From contig NZ_FUYM01000005.1 of NCBI RefSeq assembly GCF_900167915.1, positions 310,001 to 374,000 on the forward strand: a stretch of DNA of 64,000 nt, written 5' to 3'. Position 1 is the first letter of the stretch. Every line of letters starts with the position of its first letter. The translations under genes were made by a program, and so were the position numbers. This stretch comes from Rhizorhabdus histidinilytica (GTDB lineage Bacteria > Pseudomonadota > Alphaproteobacteria > Sphingomonadales > Sphingomonadaceae). Shown piece after piece: positions 1-7,288 of this stretch. The notes under the pieces are model-generated. The model saw only the letters and a list, made by a program, of their open reading frames with translations. It did not search any database and was not told where the DNA came from.

Positions 1-332
1 ATGTCCTGCGCGCTGACGAAGTCGGCGTCATTGTCCTTGATCGACTGACGCCGGGCGATGTCGCCGACCGAGCGCAGCGTGGTGTTGCCGGTCTTGCGGA
101 CCCGCTCGGCGATCACGTCGGTGGTCGCCAGGATCTGCGCCGCCTGATCGTCCATCAACAGGTGATAGTCCCGGAAATGCGGACCCGACACATGCCAGTG
201 GAAATTCTTCGTCTTGAAATAGAGCGCGAAGCTGTCGGCCAGGATGCCGTTCAGCGCGTCGGCGACGCTCATCGCGCTGTTGCTCTGCAGGTCGGTGGGG
301 GTCGCCAGGGCGGACTTCGGTTTCTTGGCCAT
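1..332 (-). CDS. dps: DNA starvation/stationary-phase protection protein Dps (3' end cut by window edge)
   Basis: Ferritin-like Dps protein, which in this family forms a dodecamer that oxidises and stores iron and protects DNA during starvation and peroxide stress. 110 codons are visible from ATG at 332; the C-terminal third lies outside the window. The ferroxidase signature is present: FHWHVSGPHF at residues 44-53 followed by DYHLLMDDQ, then D72 and E76 in TDVIAERVR, which are the inter-subunit iron ligands of the family. The short basic N-terminus (MAKKPKS) is a common DNA-contact tail. It is transcribed away from rpmG. Assignment is firm; only the end is missing. Confidence 0.93.
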   Translation of the reverse strand, partial: MAKKPKSALATPTDLQSNSAMSVADALNGILADSFALYFKTKNFHWHVSGPHFRDYHLLMDDQAAQILATTDVIAERVRKTGNTTLRSVGDIARRQSIKDNDADFVSAQD

Positions 333-471
333 GATCTCGGGTGCTCCCTTCTCGATTCGGCTCGTCAACGATCATCGTGACAAAAGGTGTCGCGAGCGTC
401 GCCTGAAAATCCTCGGTCGCAGAAATCGACCGATTCGATCAGCGGGTCGATCCGGGATATCCACAGCATCC

Positions 472-500
472 TTGACTCTGGCCCCCTTCCGCCATTAAGG
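472..500 (+). promoter_or_regulatory. Candidate sigma-70-type promoter for rpmG
   Basis: TTGACT at 472-477 matches a -35 box; 15-17 bases downstream CATTAA/TTAAGG (493-500) could act as the -10. It points toward rpmG. Pattern match only; the -10 is weak. Confidence 0.3.
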
Positions 501-513
501 GCCCATCCGAACA

Positions 514-540
514 GCGGCGCGCGACGCCGCTTTATTTTTT
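514..540 (+). terminator. Terminator-like hairpin with T-tract in the rpmG leader
   Basis: GCGGCG (514-519), five-base loop, CGCCGC (525-530), then TTTATTTTTT (531-540). This is the form of an intrinsic terminator, but it lies only 25 bases before the rpmG start codon and no plus-strand gene precedes it. It may be a leader attenuator, a terminator of read-through, or chance. Confidence 0.4.
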
Positions 541-565
541 GCACAGCGATTAAGGGTTTCGGGTC

Positions 566-733
566 ATGGCCAAGCCGACCACCGTCAAGATCAAGCTCGT
601 CAGCACCGCCGACACCGGCTTCTTCTACGTCACCAAGAAGAATCCGCGCACCCAGACCGAGAAGCTGAGCTTCCGCAAGTACGATCCGGTCGTGCGCAAG
701 CATGTCGACTTCAAGGAAGCCAAGATCAAGTAA
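566..733 (+). CDS. rpmG: 50S ribosomal protein L33
   Basis: 55-residue ribosomal protein L33, a small component of the large ribosomal subunit near the E site. The sequence [20 protein letters not shown] and the following YVTKKNPR and [10 protein letters not shown] stretches are typical of the Cys-free proteobacterial L33, which ends in ...FKEAKIK as here. Length is normal for the family. It stands alone, with a terminator-like hairpin in its leader and a clear intrinsic terminator 42 bases after the stop codon, so it is probably monocistronic. Confidence 0.96.
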   Translation: MAKPTTVKIKLVSTADTGFFYVTKKNPRTQTEKLSFRKYDPVVRKHVDFKEAKIK

Positions 734-774
734 GCGCCGCGCGGGCTTCGCGCCCGCGGCCTACCGGTCGAAAG

Positions 775-800
775 ACACCCGCCTTCCGGCGGGTGTTTTC
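775..800 (+). terminator. Intrinsic terminator of rpmG
   Basis: Perfect nine-base stem ACACCCGCC / GGCGGGTGT with a TTCC loop followed by TTTTCGTTT. Position directly after rpmG fits a rho-independent terminator. Confidence 0.85.
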
Positions 801-820
801 GTTTGTTCGGGCTTGTTTGT

Positions 821-916
821 TTAGCCCTCAAGCGCCGGGCGGCCAGCATCCGCTGGCCTTGGCTTTCCTCGCAAAAGCTCGGGCGGCCGTTCGGCCTTGC
901 GGAGCCTGCGGCTCCG
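821..916. repeat. Intergenic repeat, half copy related to the element at 4796-5004
   Basis: This stretch shares long blocks with 4796-4880, for example AGCTCGGGCGGCCGTTCGGC and TTGGCT.TCCTCGCA. Read on the minus strand it gives the misleading peptide ARPNGRPSFCEESQG, a sign of a widespread non-coding repeat rather than a gene. Confidence 0.7.
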
Positions 917-930
917 TTTCCCCCAATTCC

Positions 931-1020
931 CGTCACGCCGGCGGAGGCCGGCATCTCAGGCGGCTCCTGCCTCGGCCTCTTCTCCTCTCTCCCGAGATCC
1001 CGGCCTCCGCCGGGATGACG
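931..1020. repeat. Paired palindromic (REP/BIME-like) repeat, copy 1
   Basis: Left unit CGTCACGCCGGCGGAGGCCG... (931-957) and right unit (994-1020) are inverted relative to each other; each is itself a hairpin. Six other pairs of the same layout occur in the window (9132, 15500, 21061, 28117, 29957, 35865). It sits between genes and holds no ORF of interest. Confidence 0.8.
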
Positions 1021-1038
1021 GGAAGGAGTGCCCCTGCC

Positions 1039-1431
1039 TTATCCCGCGCGGATGAAGCCGCCGAGCGAGCCGGCCAGTTCCTCGACCGCGATCACGAAGC
1101 GCGACACCGAGATCGGCTTCGACACATAGGCGTCGGCGCCCGCCTCGCGCACCCGGCTCTCGTCGCCCTTGCCGGCATAGGCGGTCACCGCCATCACCGG
1201 GATCGCCTCGAGCTGCCCGTCGGCCTTCATCATGCGAATCAGCTCGACCCCGCTGATGTGCGGCAGCTGGATGTCCATGATCACGAGCTGGGGCAGGAAG
1301 AGGCGGATGGCGTCGAGCGCCTCGCGCGCGTCGCGGACCGTCCTGACCTCCGCGCCATGCGCTTCGAGCAGGTCGCGAAAGAGCCGGAGATTCAGCTCAT
1401 TATCCTCGACAATCAGGATTTTTTTCGCCAC
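1039..1431 (-). CDS. divK: Single-domain response regulator DivK
   Basis: 130-residue stand-alone receiver domain closely resembling Caulobacter DivK, the essential regulator that is phosphorylated by DivJ/PleC kinases and controls CckA-CtrA signalling at the poles. Acid pocket E9-D10 (LIVEDNE), phosphoacceptor D53 in MDIQLP, T83 and K105 in VSKPIS are all present; no output domain follows. The start is a GTG at 1431, giving MAKKILIVEDNE, which aligns with the family; another in-frame GTG at 1440 would add three residues. Unlike Caulobacter, no pleD follows; a DUF3572 gene diverges instead. Confidence 0.93.
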   Translation of the reverse strand: MAKKILIVEDNELNLRLFRDLLEAHGAEVRTVRDAREALDAIRLFLPQLVIMDIQLPHISGVELIRMMKADGQLEAIPVMAVTAYAGKGDESRVREAGADAYVSKPISVSRFVIAVEELAGSLGGFIRAG

Positions 1432-1466
1432 GGCAGCCACATCTAACCGAGCGGCGAGCCTACGTC

Positions 1467-1760
1467 ATGCCCTTCGCGGAATCAAATCCCGCAAATTCCC
1501 GCGGTCCCGGCGACGATGCGTCGCTGGTGACCGGGCTCAAGGCGCTCGCCTGGACGCTCGACGACCCGGCCCGCGCGCGCCGGCTGCTCGACCTGACCGG
1601 GCTGACCCCCGATGCGCTGCGCGCCGGCGCGACCGACCCCGCGATCCTCGGCGCGCTGCTTGATTTCCTGTCGGGGCACGAGCCCGACCTTGTCGCCTGC
1701 GCCGAGGCGATCGGCGCGACGCCGACCGAGCTGATCCGCGCGCGGGAGGCGCTGTCGTGA
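1467..1760 (+). CDS. DUF3572 family protein
   Basis: 97-residue acidic, largely helical cytoplasmic protein of the DUF3572 family, known almost only from alphaproteobacteria and of unknown function. Typical features are the central block LDLTGLTPDALRAG and the C-terminal FLSGHEPDLVACAEAIG. It starts 35 bases from the divergent divK start, so the two share a promoter region, and its end overlaps the HAD gene downstream (ATGA). Conserved association with divK suggests, but does not show, a cell-cycle or regulatory link. Confidence 0.8.
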   Translation: MPFAESNPANSRGPGDDASLVTGLKALAWTLDDPARARRLLDLTGLTPDALRAGATDPAILGALLDFLSGHEPDLVACAEAIGATPTELIRAREALS

Positions 1761-2395
1761 CGTCCAACGCGACGATACGCGCGACCGGCGGCCGGCCGTT
1801 GCTGATCACCGACTGCGACGAGGTGCTGCTCCACATGGTCACGCCCTTCGGCGCTTGGCTCGACGAGGCGCACGCGATCGACTTCGCGATGGAGCGGCCC
1901 GACTTCAGCGGCGCGCTCACCCGCCGCGCCGACAGCAGCCCGGTCGAGGAGGAGCATATCGGCCCGCTGCTCGACGCCTTCTTCACCACCGAGATGCACC
2001 GCCAGACGCTGGTCCCCCATGCCGCCCGCGCGCTGGCGACGATCGCCGAACTGGCCGACATCGTCGTCCTCACCAACCTGACCGACCAGTTCCACGCCGG
2101 CCGGGTCGCGCAGCTCGAGGCGGTCGGCATCCGCCACCGCGTCCAGTGCAATCAGGGCGGCAAGGGCCAGCCGGTCGCCGACCTGGTCGCCGAGTACCGG
2201 CCGTCGGCGACGGTGTTCGTCGACGACCTGCCCCACCATCACGCCTCGGTCGCGCGGCACGCGCCGGAGGTCTGGCGGCTGCACATGATCGCCGAGCCGC
2301 GCCTCGCCCGCCACCGCGCGCCCGCCGCCGACGCGCATGCCCGGATCGACGACTGGGCGGAGGCGCTGCCCTGGATCGTCGCGCGCTTCGCCTGA
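1757..2395 (+). CDS. HAD-superfamily hydrolase
   Basis: 212-residue haloacid dehalogenase-type phosphatase of unknown substrate. Motif I is DCD (D19-C20-D21, usual DxD nucleophile/acid pair), motif II T106 in VVLTNLT, motif III K136 in GGKGQPV, and motif IV D156-D157 in VFVDDLPHH, so a complete active site is visible. A helical cap of the C1 type lies between motifs I and II. It overlaps the DUF3572 gene by four bases and is therefore translationally coupled. No substrate can be inferred. Confidence 0.82.
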   Translation: MTSNATIRATGGRPLLITDCDEVLLHMVTPFGAWLDEAHAIDFAMERPDFSGALTRRADSSPVEEEHIGPLLDAFFTTEMHRQTLVPHAARALATIAELADIVVLTNLTDQFHAGRVAQLEAVGIRHRVQCNQGGKGQPVADLVAEYRPSATVFVDDLPHHHASVARHAPEVWRLHMIAEPRLARHRAPAADAHARIDDWAEALPWIVARFA

Positions 2396-2449
2396 GAGTC
2401 TGTTAACAGCCCGCTTGACGCTTGGCGGGGACTACAGGAAAGAAACCCC

Positions 2450-2917
2450 ATGACCATCGACAGCCGCCTTGCCGAACTGGGGATCGAACTTCCGGCCCCC
2501 GCCGCGCCGGTCGCCGCCTATGTGCCGGCGGTCGAGGCGAACGGCCTGCTCCATATCTCGGGCCAGCTCCCCTTCCGCGCCGACGGCAGCCTGATCACCG
2601 GCCGGCTCGGCCAGGACGTGACACTGGAGGAGGGTGCCGAAGCGGCGAAGCGCTGCGGCATCATGCTGATCGCGCAGATCAAGGCGGCGCTGGGCGGCGA
2701 CCTGTCGCGGGTCGAGCGGATCGTCAAGCTGGGCGCCTTCATCGCGTCGACCACCGACTTCACCGACCAGCCCAAGGTCGCCAACGGCGCATCCGAGCTG
2801 ATGCAGGCCGTGTTCGGCGACGCCGGCCGCCATGCGCGCAGTGCGGTCGGGGTTCCGGTGCTGCCGCTCGGCGCGGCCGTGGAGGTCGATGCCATTGTCG
2901 CTGTTCGGACTCTTTGA
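2450..2917 (+). CDS. RidA/YjgF family protein
   Basis: 155-residue RidA-like protein. Founding members deaminate reactive enamine/imine intermediates from PLP enzymes; this one belongs to the longer YjgH-like branch, with an N-terminal extension (SRLAELGIELPAP) before the core (LLHISGQLPF..., GAFIASTTDFTDQP, ARSAVGVPVLPLGAAVEVDA). The Arg in ARSAVGV matches the conserved substrate-binding Arg. Its 3' end overlaps the GDPD-like gene by 29 bases, beginning a three-gene overlapping run. Confidence 0.88.
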   Translation: MTIDSRLAELGIELPAPAAPVAAYVPAVEANGLLHISGQLPFRADGSLITGRLGQDVTLEEGAEAAKRCGIMLIAQIKAALGGDLSRVERIVKLGAFIASTTDFTDQPKVANGASELMQAVFGDAGRHARSAVGVPVLPLGAAVEVDAIVAVRTL

Positions 2918-3656
2918 TCGCTGGCGTTTTCCGGTCCCCGACGCCCGGCGCGTCGGCTTCCTGACGCGCACCCCCTTCGCCAACAGGGGCCTGCACGGCA
3001 GCCGCCATCCCGAGAACAGCCGCGCCGCGATCGAGGCGGCCGTGGCGATGGGCTATGGCGTCAAGGTCGACGTCCAGTTCAGCCTCGACGGCCTGGCCTA
3101 TGTCATCGCCGATCCGACGATCGAGCGGATGACCGGCGAGAGCGGCCAGGTCCGGCATTTGTCGAGCAAGCATCTCGGCGAGGTCCGCCTGCGCGGCAGC
3201 GAGGAGACGATCCCCCAGCTCAAGGAGATATTGGGCCTGGTCGCGGGCCGCACCCCGGTGCTGGTCGAGCTCCGCACGATCGAGGGCCATGTCTCGCAGC
3301 TCTGCGTCGCCGTGCGCCACGCGATCGAAGGCTATCGCGGCGAGGCGGCGGTGATGTCGCTCCATCCCGAGGTGCCGCGCTGGTTCGCCTCGCACGGCAG
3401 TCGCATCACCCGCGGACTGATGCTGTCCGACGACAGTGTCTACGCGCGCGAGGCGGGGGCCGAGCAGATCAAGGCGATCTGGCGTTCGCGCCCCGAATTC
3501 CTGGCGGTCGACATTCGCGACCTGCCGAGCCGCTTCGCCCAGCGCCAGCGCAAGCGCGGCATCCCGATCCTGGCCTGGACGGTCGGATCGGCCGAACAGC
3601 AGGCGATCGCCGCCGATTGCGCCGACCAGATCATCTTCGAGGCGCCGGGATGGTAG
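2889..3656 (+). CDS. Glycerophosphodiester phosphodiesterase-family protein lacking catalytic residues
   Basis: 255-residue TIM-barrel protein of the GDPD family, recognisable from PFANRGLHG, PENSRAAIEAA, DVQFSLDG and the C-terminal PILAWTVGS...ADQIIFEAPGW. In active GDPDs the first motif is HRG, the metal motif ExD and the next motif HD. Here they read N32-R33-G, K59-V-D61 and A74-D75, so catalytic His, metal-binding Glu and the second His are all replaced. The bases were checked (aac, aag, gcc). ATG at 2889 is used because it overlaps ridA. Probably a pseudoenzyme, binding but not hydrolysing; the gene is otherwise intact and overlaps both neighbours. Confidence 0.85.
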   Translation: MPLSLFGLFDRWRFPVPDARRVGFLTRTPFANRGLHGSRHPENSRAAIEAAVAMGYGVKVDVQFSLDGLAYVIADPTIERMTGESGQVRHLSSKHLGEVRLRGSEETIPQLKEILGLVAGRTPVLVELRTIEGHVSQLCVAVRHAIEGYRGEAAVMSLHPEVPRWFASHGSRITRGLMLSDDSVYAREAGAEQIKAIWRSRPEFLAVDIRDLPSRFAQRQRKRGIPILAWTVGSAEQQAIAADCADQIIFEAPGW

Positions 3657-4786
3657 AGCCCGTCACCGCCCGGACGGCGGAGGGGGTATGCAGCATCGAT
3701 CGGGACGCGTGGGACGCGTGCGCGGGCGACGACAACCCGTTCGTCTCGCACGATTTCCTGTCGATCCTGGAGGAGTCGGGCAGCGCCACCGCGCGCACCG
3801 GCTGGCAGCCGATCCCTATCGTCATCGACGGCAATGACGCCCGCCCCGCCGCGATCCTGCCCGCCTATGCGAAGAGCCACAGCCAGGGCGAATATGTGTT
3901 CGACCATGCCTGGGCCGACGCCTGGCAGCGCGCGGGCGGCGACTATTATCCCAAGCTGCAGATCGCGGTGCCGTTCAGCCCGGTGCCTGGGCCCCGGCTG
4001 CTGCTCCGCGATCCCGGCCTCGCCCCGGCGCTGATCGCGGCGGCGGAGGCGCTGGTCGAGCAGCACGGCCTGTCGTCGGCGCACGCCACCTTCGTCGCGC
4101 CCGAGCAAGTGCCGCTGTTCGAGGCGGCGGGCTGGCTGATCCGCACCGACCGCCAGTTCCACTGGGCCAATCGCGGTTATGGCAGCTTCGAAGACTTCCT
4201 CGGCGCGCTCGCGTCGCGCAAGCGCAAGGCGATCCGCAAGGAGCGTGCCGCGGCGGTCGCGGGGCTGGAGATCGTCCACCTGACCGGCGCCGCGATCGAG
4301 GAGCGGCATTGGGACGCCTTCTGGCGCTTCTACCAGGATACCGGATCGCGCAAATGGGGGCGACCCTATCTGACCCGCCACTTCTTCTCGCTGCTCGGGC
4401 GGCGGATGGCGGACAGGGTGCTGCTGATGCTGGCGCTGCGCGATGGCGAGCCGATCGCCGGGGCGCTCAACCTGATCGGCGCCGACACGCTCTACGGCCG
4501 CTACTGGGGCTGTACCGAGGAAGTGCCCTTCCTCCATTTCGAGCTCTGCTACTATCAGGCGATCGACGCCGCGATCGAGCGCGGCCTCGCCCGGGTCGAG
4601 GCGGGGGCGCAGGGCGAGCACAAGCTGGCGCGCGGCTATGAGCCTGTGCCGACCTACTCCGCGCACTTCATCCCCCACGCCGGCTTCCGCCGCGCCGTCG
4701 CCGACTATCTGGACCAGGAGCGCCGAGCGGTGGCCGCGAACATCGAAGGGCTGGAGGAGTATACGCCGTTCCGAAAGGGGGCGTGA
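3650..4786 (+). CDS. FemAB-like acyltransferase (DUF482/PF04339 family, GNAT fold)
   Basis: 378-residue protein of the family variously named peptidoglycan biosynthesis/recognition or GNAT N-acetyltransferase. Diagnostic blocks are NPFVSHDFLSILEESGS near the N-terminus, YPKLQIAVPFSPVPGPRLL in the middle, the RKRKAIRKER basic stretch, then RYWGCTEEVPFLHFELCYYQ and EAGAQGEHKLARGYEPVPT near the C-terminus. Substrate is unknown. ATG at 3650 overlaps the GDPD-like stop codon by seven bases, so RidA, GDPD-like protein and this enzyme form one translationally coupled run. Confidence 0.85.
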   Translation: MVEPVTARTAEGVCSIDRDAWDACAGDDNPFVSHDFLSILEESGSATARTGWQPIPIVIDGNDARPAAILPAYAKSHSQGEYVFDHAWADAWQRAGGDYYPKLQIAVPFSPVPGPRLLLRDPGLAPALIAAAEALVEQHGLSSAHATFVAPEQVPLFEAAGWLIRTDRQFHWANRGYGSFEDFLGALASRKRKAIRKERAAAVAGLEIVHLTGAAIEERHWDAFWRFYQDTGSRKWGRPYLTRHFFSLLGRRMADRVLLMLALRDGEPIAGALNLIGADTLYGRYWGCTEEVPFLHFELCYYQAIDAAIERGLARVEAGAQGEHKLARGYEPVPTYSAHFIPHAGFRRAVADYLDQERRAVAANIEGLEEYTPFRKGA

Positions 4787-4795
4787 GTCTTTGAT

Positions 4796-5004
4796 TAGGC
4801 CTCAGGCGCCGGCGGTCGCATCCGCGACCTTGGCTGTCCTCGCAGTAGCTCGGGCGGCCGTTCGGCCTTGCGGGACGCTGGTGCGTCCCGACGCAGAGCT
4901 GATCGTCGGAGCCCGCCAGGGCTCCGCAAGCGCGAACGCGCGCCCGAGCTTCTGCGAGGATAGCCAAGCGGGCGGATGCCCGCGCCGGCGCCTGAGGCTA
5001 AACA
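4796..5004. repeat. Long inverted intergenic repeat
   Basis: The left arm (4796-4880, with GGCGCCGG, CTTGGCTGTCCTCGCA and AGCTCGGGCGGCCG) returns inverted at 4940-5004 (CGCCCGAGCTTCTGCGAGGA, GCCAAGCG, CCGGCGCCTGAGGC). Related to 821-916. Apparent ORFs across it give ARPNGRPS-type peptides and are not accepted as genes. Confidence 0.75.
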
Positions 5005-5006
5005 AA

Positions 5007-5303
5007 CTACGCCGCCAGGCGGTTTCCGAACCCCAGCATCGCACGCGCCTGGCGCTGCGCTTCGAGCACTTCGCGCGCGGTCATCTCCTCGGCGATCTCG
5101 GCGCGGCACTCGGCGGCGCGGAGGTTGCCGCCGATCGCGGCGATGTTGAACCATTTGTGCGCGGCGACGAGGTCGAGGGGGCAGCCGTCGGCCCCCGCCG
5201 AGAAGGAGACGCCGAGCTGGAAGCAGGCGTCGATGTCCCCCGCCATTGCGTCGCGCAGGCGGGCTTCGGTCAGGAATTGATGCGACTTGAGGCTGTGACC
5301 CAT
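5007..5303 (-). CDS. Small Sel1-repeat-like protein
   Basis: 98-residue protein with one or two Sel1/TPR-like helical repeats: ACFQLGVSFSAG, followed by DLVAAHKWFNIAAIGGNLRAAECRAEI, the AHKWFNIAA...GN.RAA pattern being typical of Sel1 repeats. Such proteins usually act as protein-protein adaptors. The ATG at 5303 is preferred over an in-frame GTG at 5315 because GGAG lies six bases upstream of it. No signal peptide. Flanked by repeats on both sides, so it is probably a one-gene unit. Confidence 0.7.
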   Translation of the reverse strand: MGHSLKSHQFLTEARLRDAMAGDIDACFQLGVSFSAGADGCPLDLVAAHKWFNIAAIGGNLRAAECRAEIAEEMTAREVLEAQRQARAMLGFGNRLAA

Positions 5304-5404
5304 GTCTCGCTCCACTGTTCCCCCGGGAGCGATGACGGCCTCTGCTGGCCGACCGCGCCGTTCCCCAACAAGGTTAACGGCGCAGCGGGGACAGGCTTAA
5401 ATTT

Positions 5405-5544
5405 CCCCTCCCTTTCAAGGGAGGGGCCGGGGGTGGGTGGCGAGTGCAGCGAGCCTCCTCGCTCGTCCCGTAGAACTCCGCCAAGGGGGATCGACCCCTT
5501 GGCTGCGTTACCCACCCCTAACCCCTCCCTTGAAAGGGAGGGGG
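5405..5544. repeat. Nested palindromic intergenic repeat
   Basis: CCCCTCCCTTTCAAGGGAGGGG (5405-5426) returns at the right end as CCCCTCCCTTGAAAGGGAGGGG (within 5520-5544). Inner arms GGGGTGGGT and ACCCACCCC are complementary, and a further hairpin CCAAGGGG...CCCCTTGG lies at 5481-5502. The whole can fold as one large cruciform. It fills the gap between the Sel1-like gene and panC. Confidence 0.8.
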
Positions 5545-5549
5545 ATAGA

Positions 5550-6401
5550 TCAGAGGTCCGGCTCCACCGCGAGATTGTCGATCAGCCGGGTGCCGCCGAG
5601 CTTGGCCGCGGCGATCAGGCGGGCGGGGCCGTCGAGCCGGTCGACCGGTTCGAGGGTCGCCGCGTCGACCAGCGCGACATAGTCGATCGGGTCGAAGCCC
5701 GCCTCGGCCAGCCGCGCGGTCGCCGCCGCGAGTGCCGCCGCGACGTCGCCACCCCGGCCGATCGCCGCCGCCGCCTCGCCGAGCGCGCGGGGCAGGGTGC
5801 GCGCGGTGACGCGCTCCTCGGGGCTCAGATAGGCGTTGCGCGAGGACAGGGCGAGACCATCATCGTCGCGCTGGGTGGGCACGCCGATGATCTCGATGTC
5901 GATGTCGAGATCGGCGACGAAGCGGCGGATCACCGCAAGCTGCTGGAAATCCTTCTCGCCGAAGAAGGCGATGTCCGGCTTCACCTGCTGGAACAGCTTG
6001 GTGACGACAGTGGCGACCCCGGCGAAATGGCCCGGGCGGGCCGCGCCGTCCCAGCGCTCGCTGACCCCGCCGACCGAGATGCTGGTAGCGAAATCCTGCG
6101 GATACATCGTCGCCACGTCGGGCGCCCAGAGCAGCGCGGCGCCGGCGGCCTCGAGCATCGCCACGTCGGCCGCCTCGCGGCGCGGATAGGCGTCGAGATC
6201 CTCATTGGGCCCGAACTGGGTGGGGTTGACGAAGATCGACACCACCACCTGGCAGCCGCGGCTGCGCGCCGCATCCACCAGCGCGACATGGCCGCGATGG
6301 AGCGCACCCATGGTGGGCACCAGCGCCACCGGCGCCCCACTTATCCTCAATTTTGCGACCTCCTGCCGGAGATCGTCTATGTTCCGAACGATTTGCACCA
6401 A
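5550..6401 (-). CDS. panC: Pantoate--beta-alanine ligase
   Basis: 283-residue pantothenate synthetase, which condenses pantoate with beta-alanine using ATP in vitamin B5/coenzyme A synthesis. Nucleotide-binding signature VPTMGALHRGH (HIGH-like) near residue 30, FVNPTQFGPNEDLDAYPR, the KMSKS-like region FGEKDFQQL and SSRNAYLS (ATP/substrate loop) are all present. The first in-frame start is TTG (6401) followed at once by GTG (6398); no ATG is available, and a GGGGA sequence lies six bases before the TTG. It diverges from mipZ across 80 bases. Confidence 0.96.
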   Translation of the reverse strand: MVQIVRNIDDLRQEVAKLRISGAPVALVPTMGALHRGHVALVDAARSRGCQVVVSIFVNPTQFGPNEDLDAYPRREAADVAMLEAAGAALLWAPDVATMYPQDFATSISVGGVSERWDGAARPGHFAGVATVVTKLFQQVKPDIAFFGEKDFQQLAVIRRFVADLDIDIEIIGVPTQRDDDGLALSSRNAYLSPEERVTARTLPRALGEAAAAIGRGGDVAAALAAATARLAEAGFDPIDYVALVDAATLEPVDRLDGPARLIAAAKLGGTRLIDNLAVEPDL

Positions 6402-6481
6402 TTATAGTCCCCGTTTAGTGAGACGCTCCTTGGACAAGGCCGGCCGCTCGATCAAGCGCGGTGCGGCGAAGGGAACATAGT

Positions 6482-7288
6482 TTGCCAAACGCCCATCTCA
6501 TCACCTTCGCCAACGAAAAGGGCGGATCGGGGAAATCGACCACTTCGGTCCACGTCGCGGTCGCGCTCGCGACCGCCGGGCGGCGGGTCGCCGCGATCGA
6601 CCTCGATACGCGCCAGCGCACCCTCGCCCGCTATCTCGAGAACCGGCTGGCGACCGCGCAACGCACCGGCGAGGCGCTGGCCACGCCGAGCTTCGAGACC
6701 TTCGATCCGGCGCGCGGCCATCTGCTCGACGATCTGATCGAGGGCTTCGCCGCCGATCACGAGGTCATCGTCATCGACACGCCGGGCCGCGACGACGAAC
6801 ATGCCCGCGCCGCCATCGTCCGCGCCGATACGCTGGTGACGCCGATCAACGACAGCTTCGTCGACCTCGACCTGATCGGCCAGGTCGACCCCGAGACCTT
6901 CAAGATCCGCCGCCCGAGCTTCTATTCGGAACTGGTCTGGGAGGCACGCAAGGCGCGCGGCCGGATCGACGGCGGCACGGTCGACTGGGTGCTGCTGCGC
7001 AACCGCCTCCAGCACCTCGAGGCGCGCAACATGCGGCGCGTCGCCGACGCGATGCAGGAGCTGTCGAAGCGGGTCGGCTTCCGCGTGATTCCCGGCCTGT
7101 CCGAACGTGTCATCTACCGCGAGCTCTTCCCCAAGGGGCTGACCCTGCTCGATCTCAAGGCGATCGGCAGCGAGGCCGGGATCGGTCATGTCGCCGCGCG
7201 GCAGGAGCTGCGCGAGATGGTCGCGGGCCTCGCACTGTCGCAATGGCCCCAGCATCAGGCCGCGCCCAGCCAGGCGGCGGCCGGATGA
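6482..7288 (+). CDS. mipZ: MipZ-type division-plane positioning ATPase (ParA/MinD family)
   Basis: 268-residue P-loop ATPase. In Caulobacter MipZ binds ParB near the origin and forms polar gradients that keep FtsZ at midcell. Deviant Walker A NEKGGSGKSTTSVHVA begins at residue 11; DLDTRQRTLARYLENR, IDTPGRDD, TPINDSFVDLDLIG, the EARKARG block and RVIYRELFPKGLTLLDL match MipZ specifically and not chromosomal ParA. A TTG start at 6482 is chosen because GAAGGGA lies about eight bases upstream; an in-frame GTG at 6461 lacks such a site. It overlaps the J-domain gene by four bases. Confidence 0.9.
   Translation: MPNAHLITFANEKGGSGKSTTSVHVAVALATAGRRVAAIDLDTRQRTLARYLENRLATAQRTGEALATPSFETFDPARGHLLDDLIEGFAADHEVIVIDTPGRDDEHARAAIVRADTLVTPINDSFVDLDLIGQVDPETFKIRRPSFYSELVWEARKARGRIDGGTVDWVLLRNRLQHLEARNMRRVADAMQELSKRVGFRVIPGLSERVIYRELFPKGLTLLDLKAIGSEAGIGHVAARQELREMVAGLALSQWPQHQAAPSQAAAG

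Noticed and set aside
457-465. DnaA-box-like ATATCCACA between dps and rpmG
   Set aside because: A single one-mismatch site without other boxes or an A+T-rich stretch; chance matches of this quality are expected in 64 kb.
625-954. Minus-strand ORF with ARPNGRPSFCEESQG-like peptide
   Set aside because: The peptide comes from an intergenic repeat that also occurs at 4796-5004, and the frame overlaps rpmG antisense.
4638-6407. A 589-codon plus-strand frame spanning repeats and the panC antisense strand
   Set aside because: It crosses the end of the FemAB-like gene, a repeat, the Sel1-like gene and panC; no homology and no ribosome-binding site.
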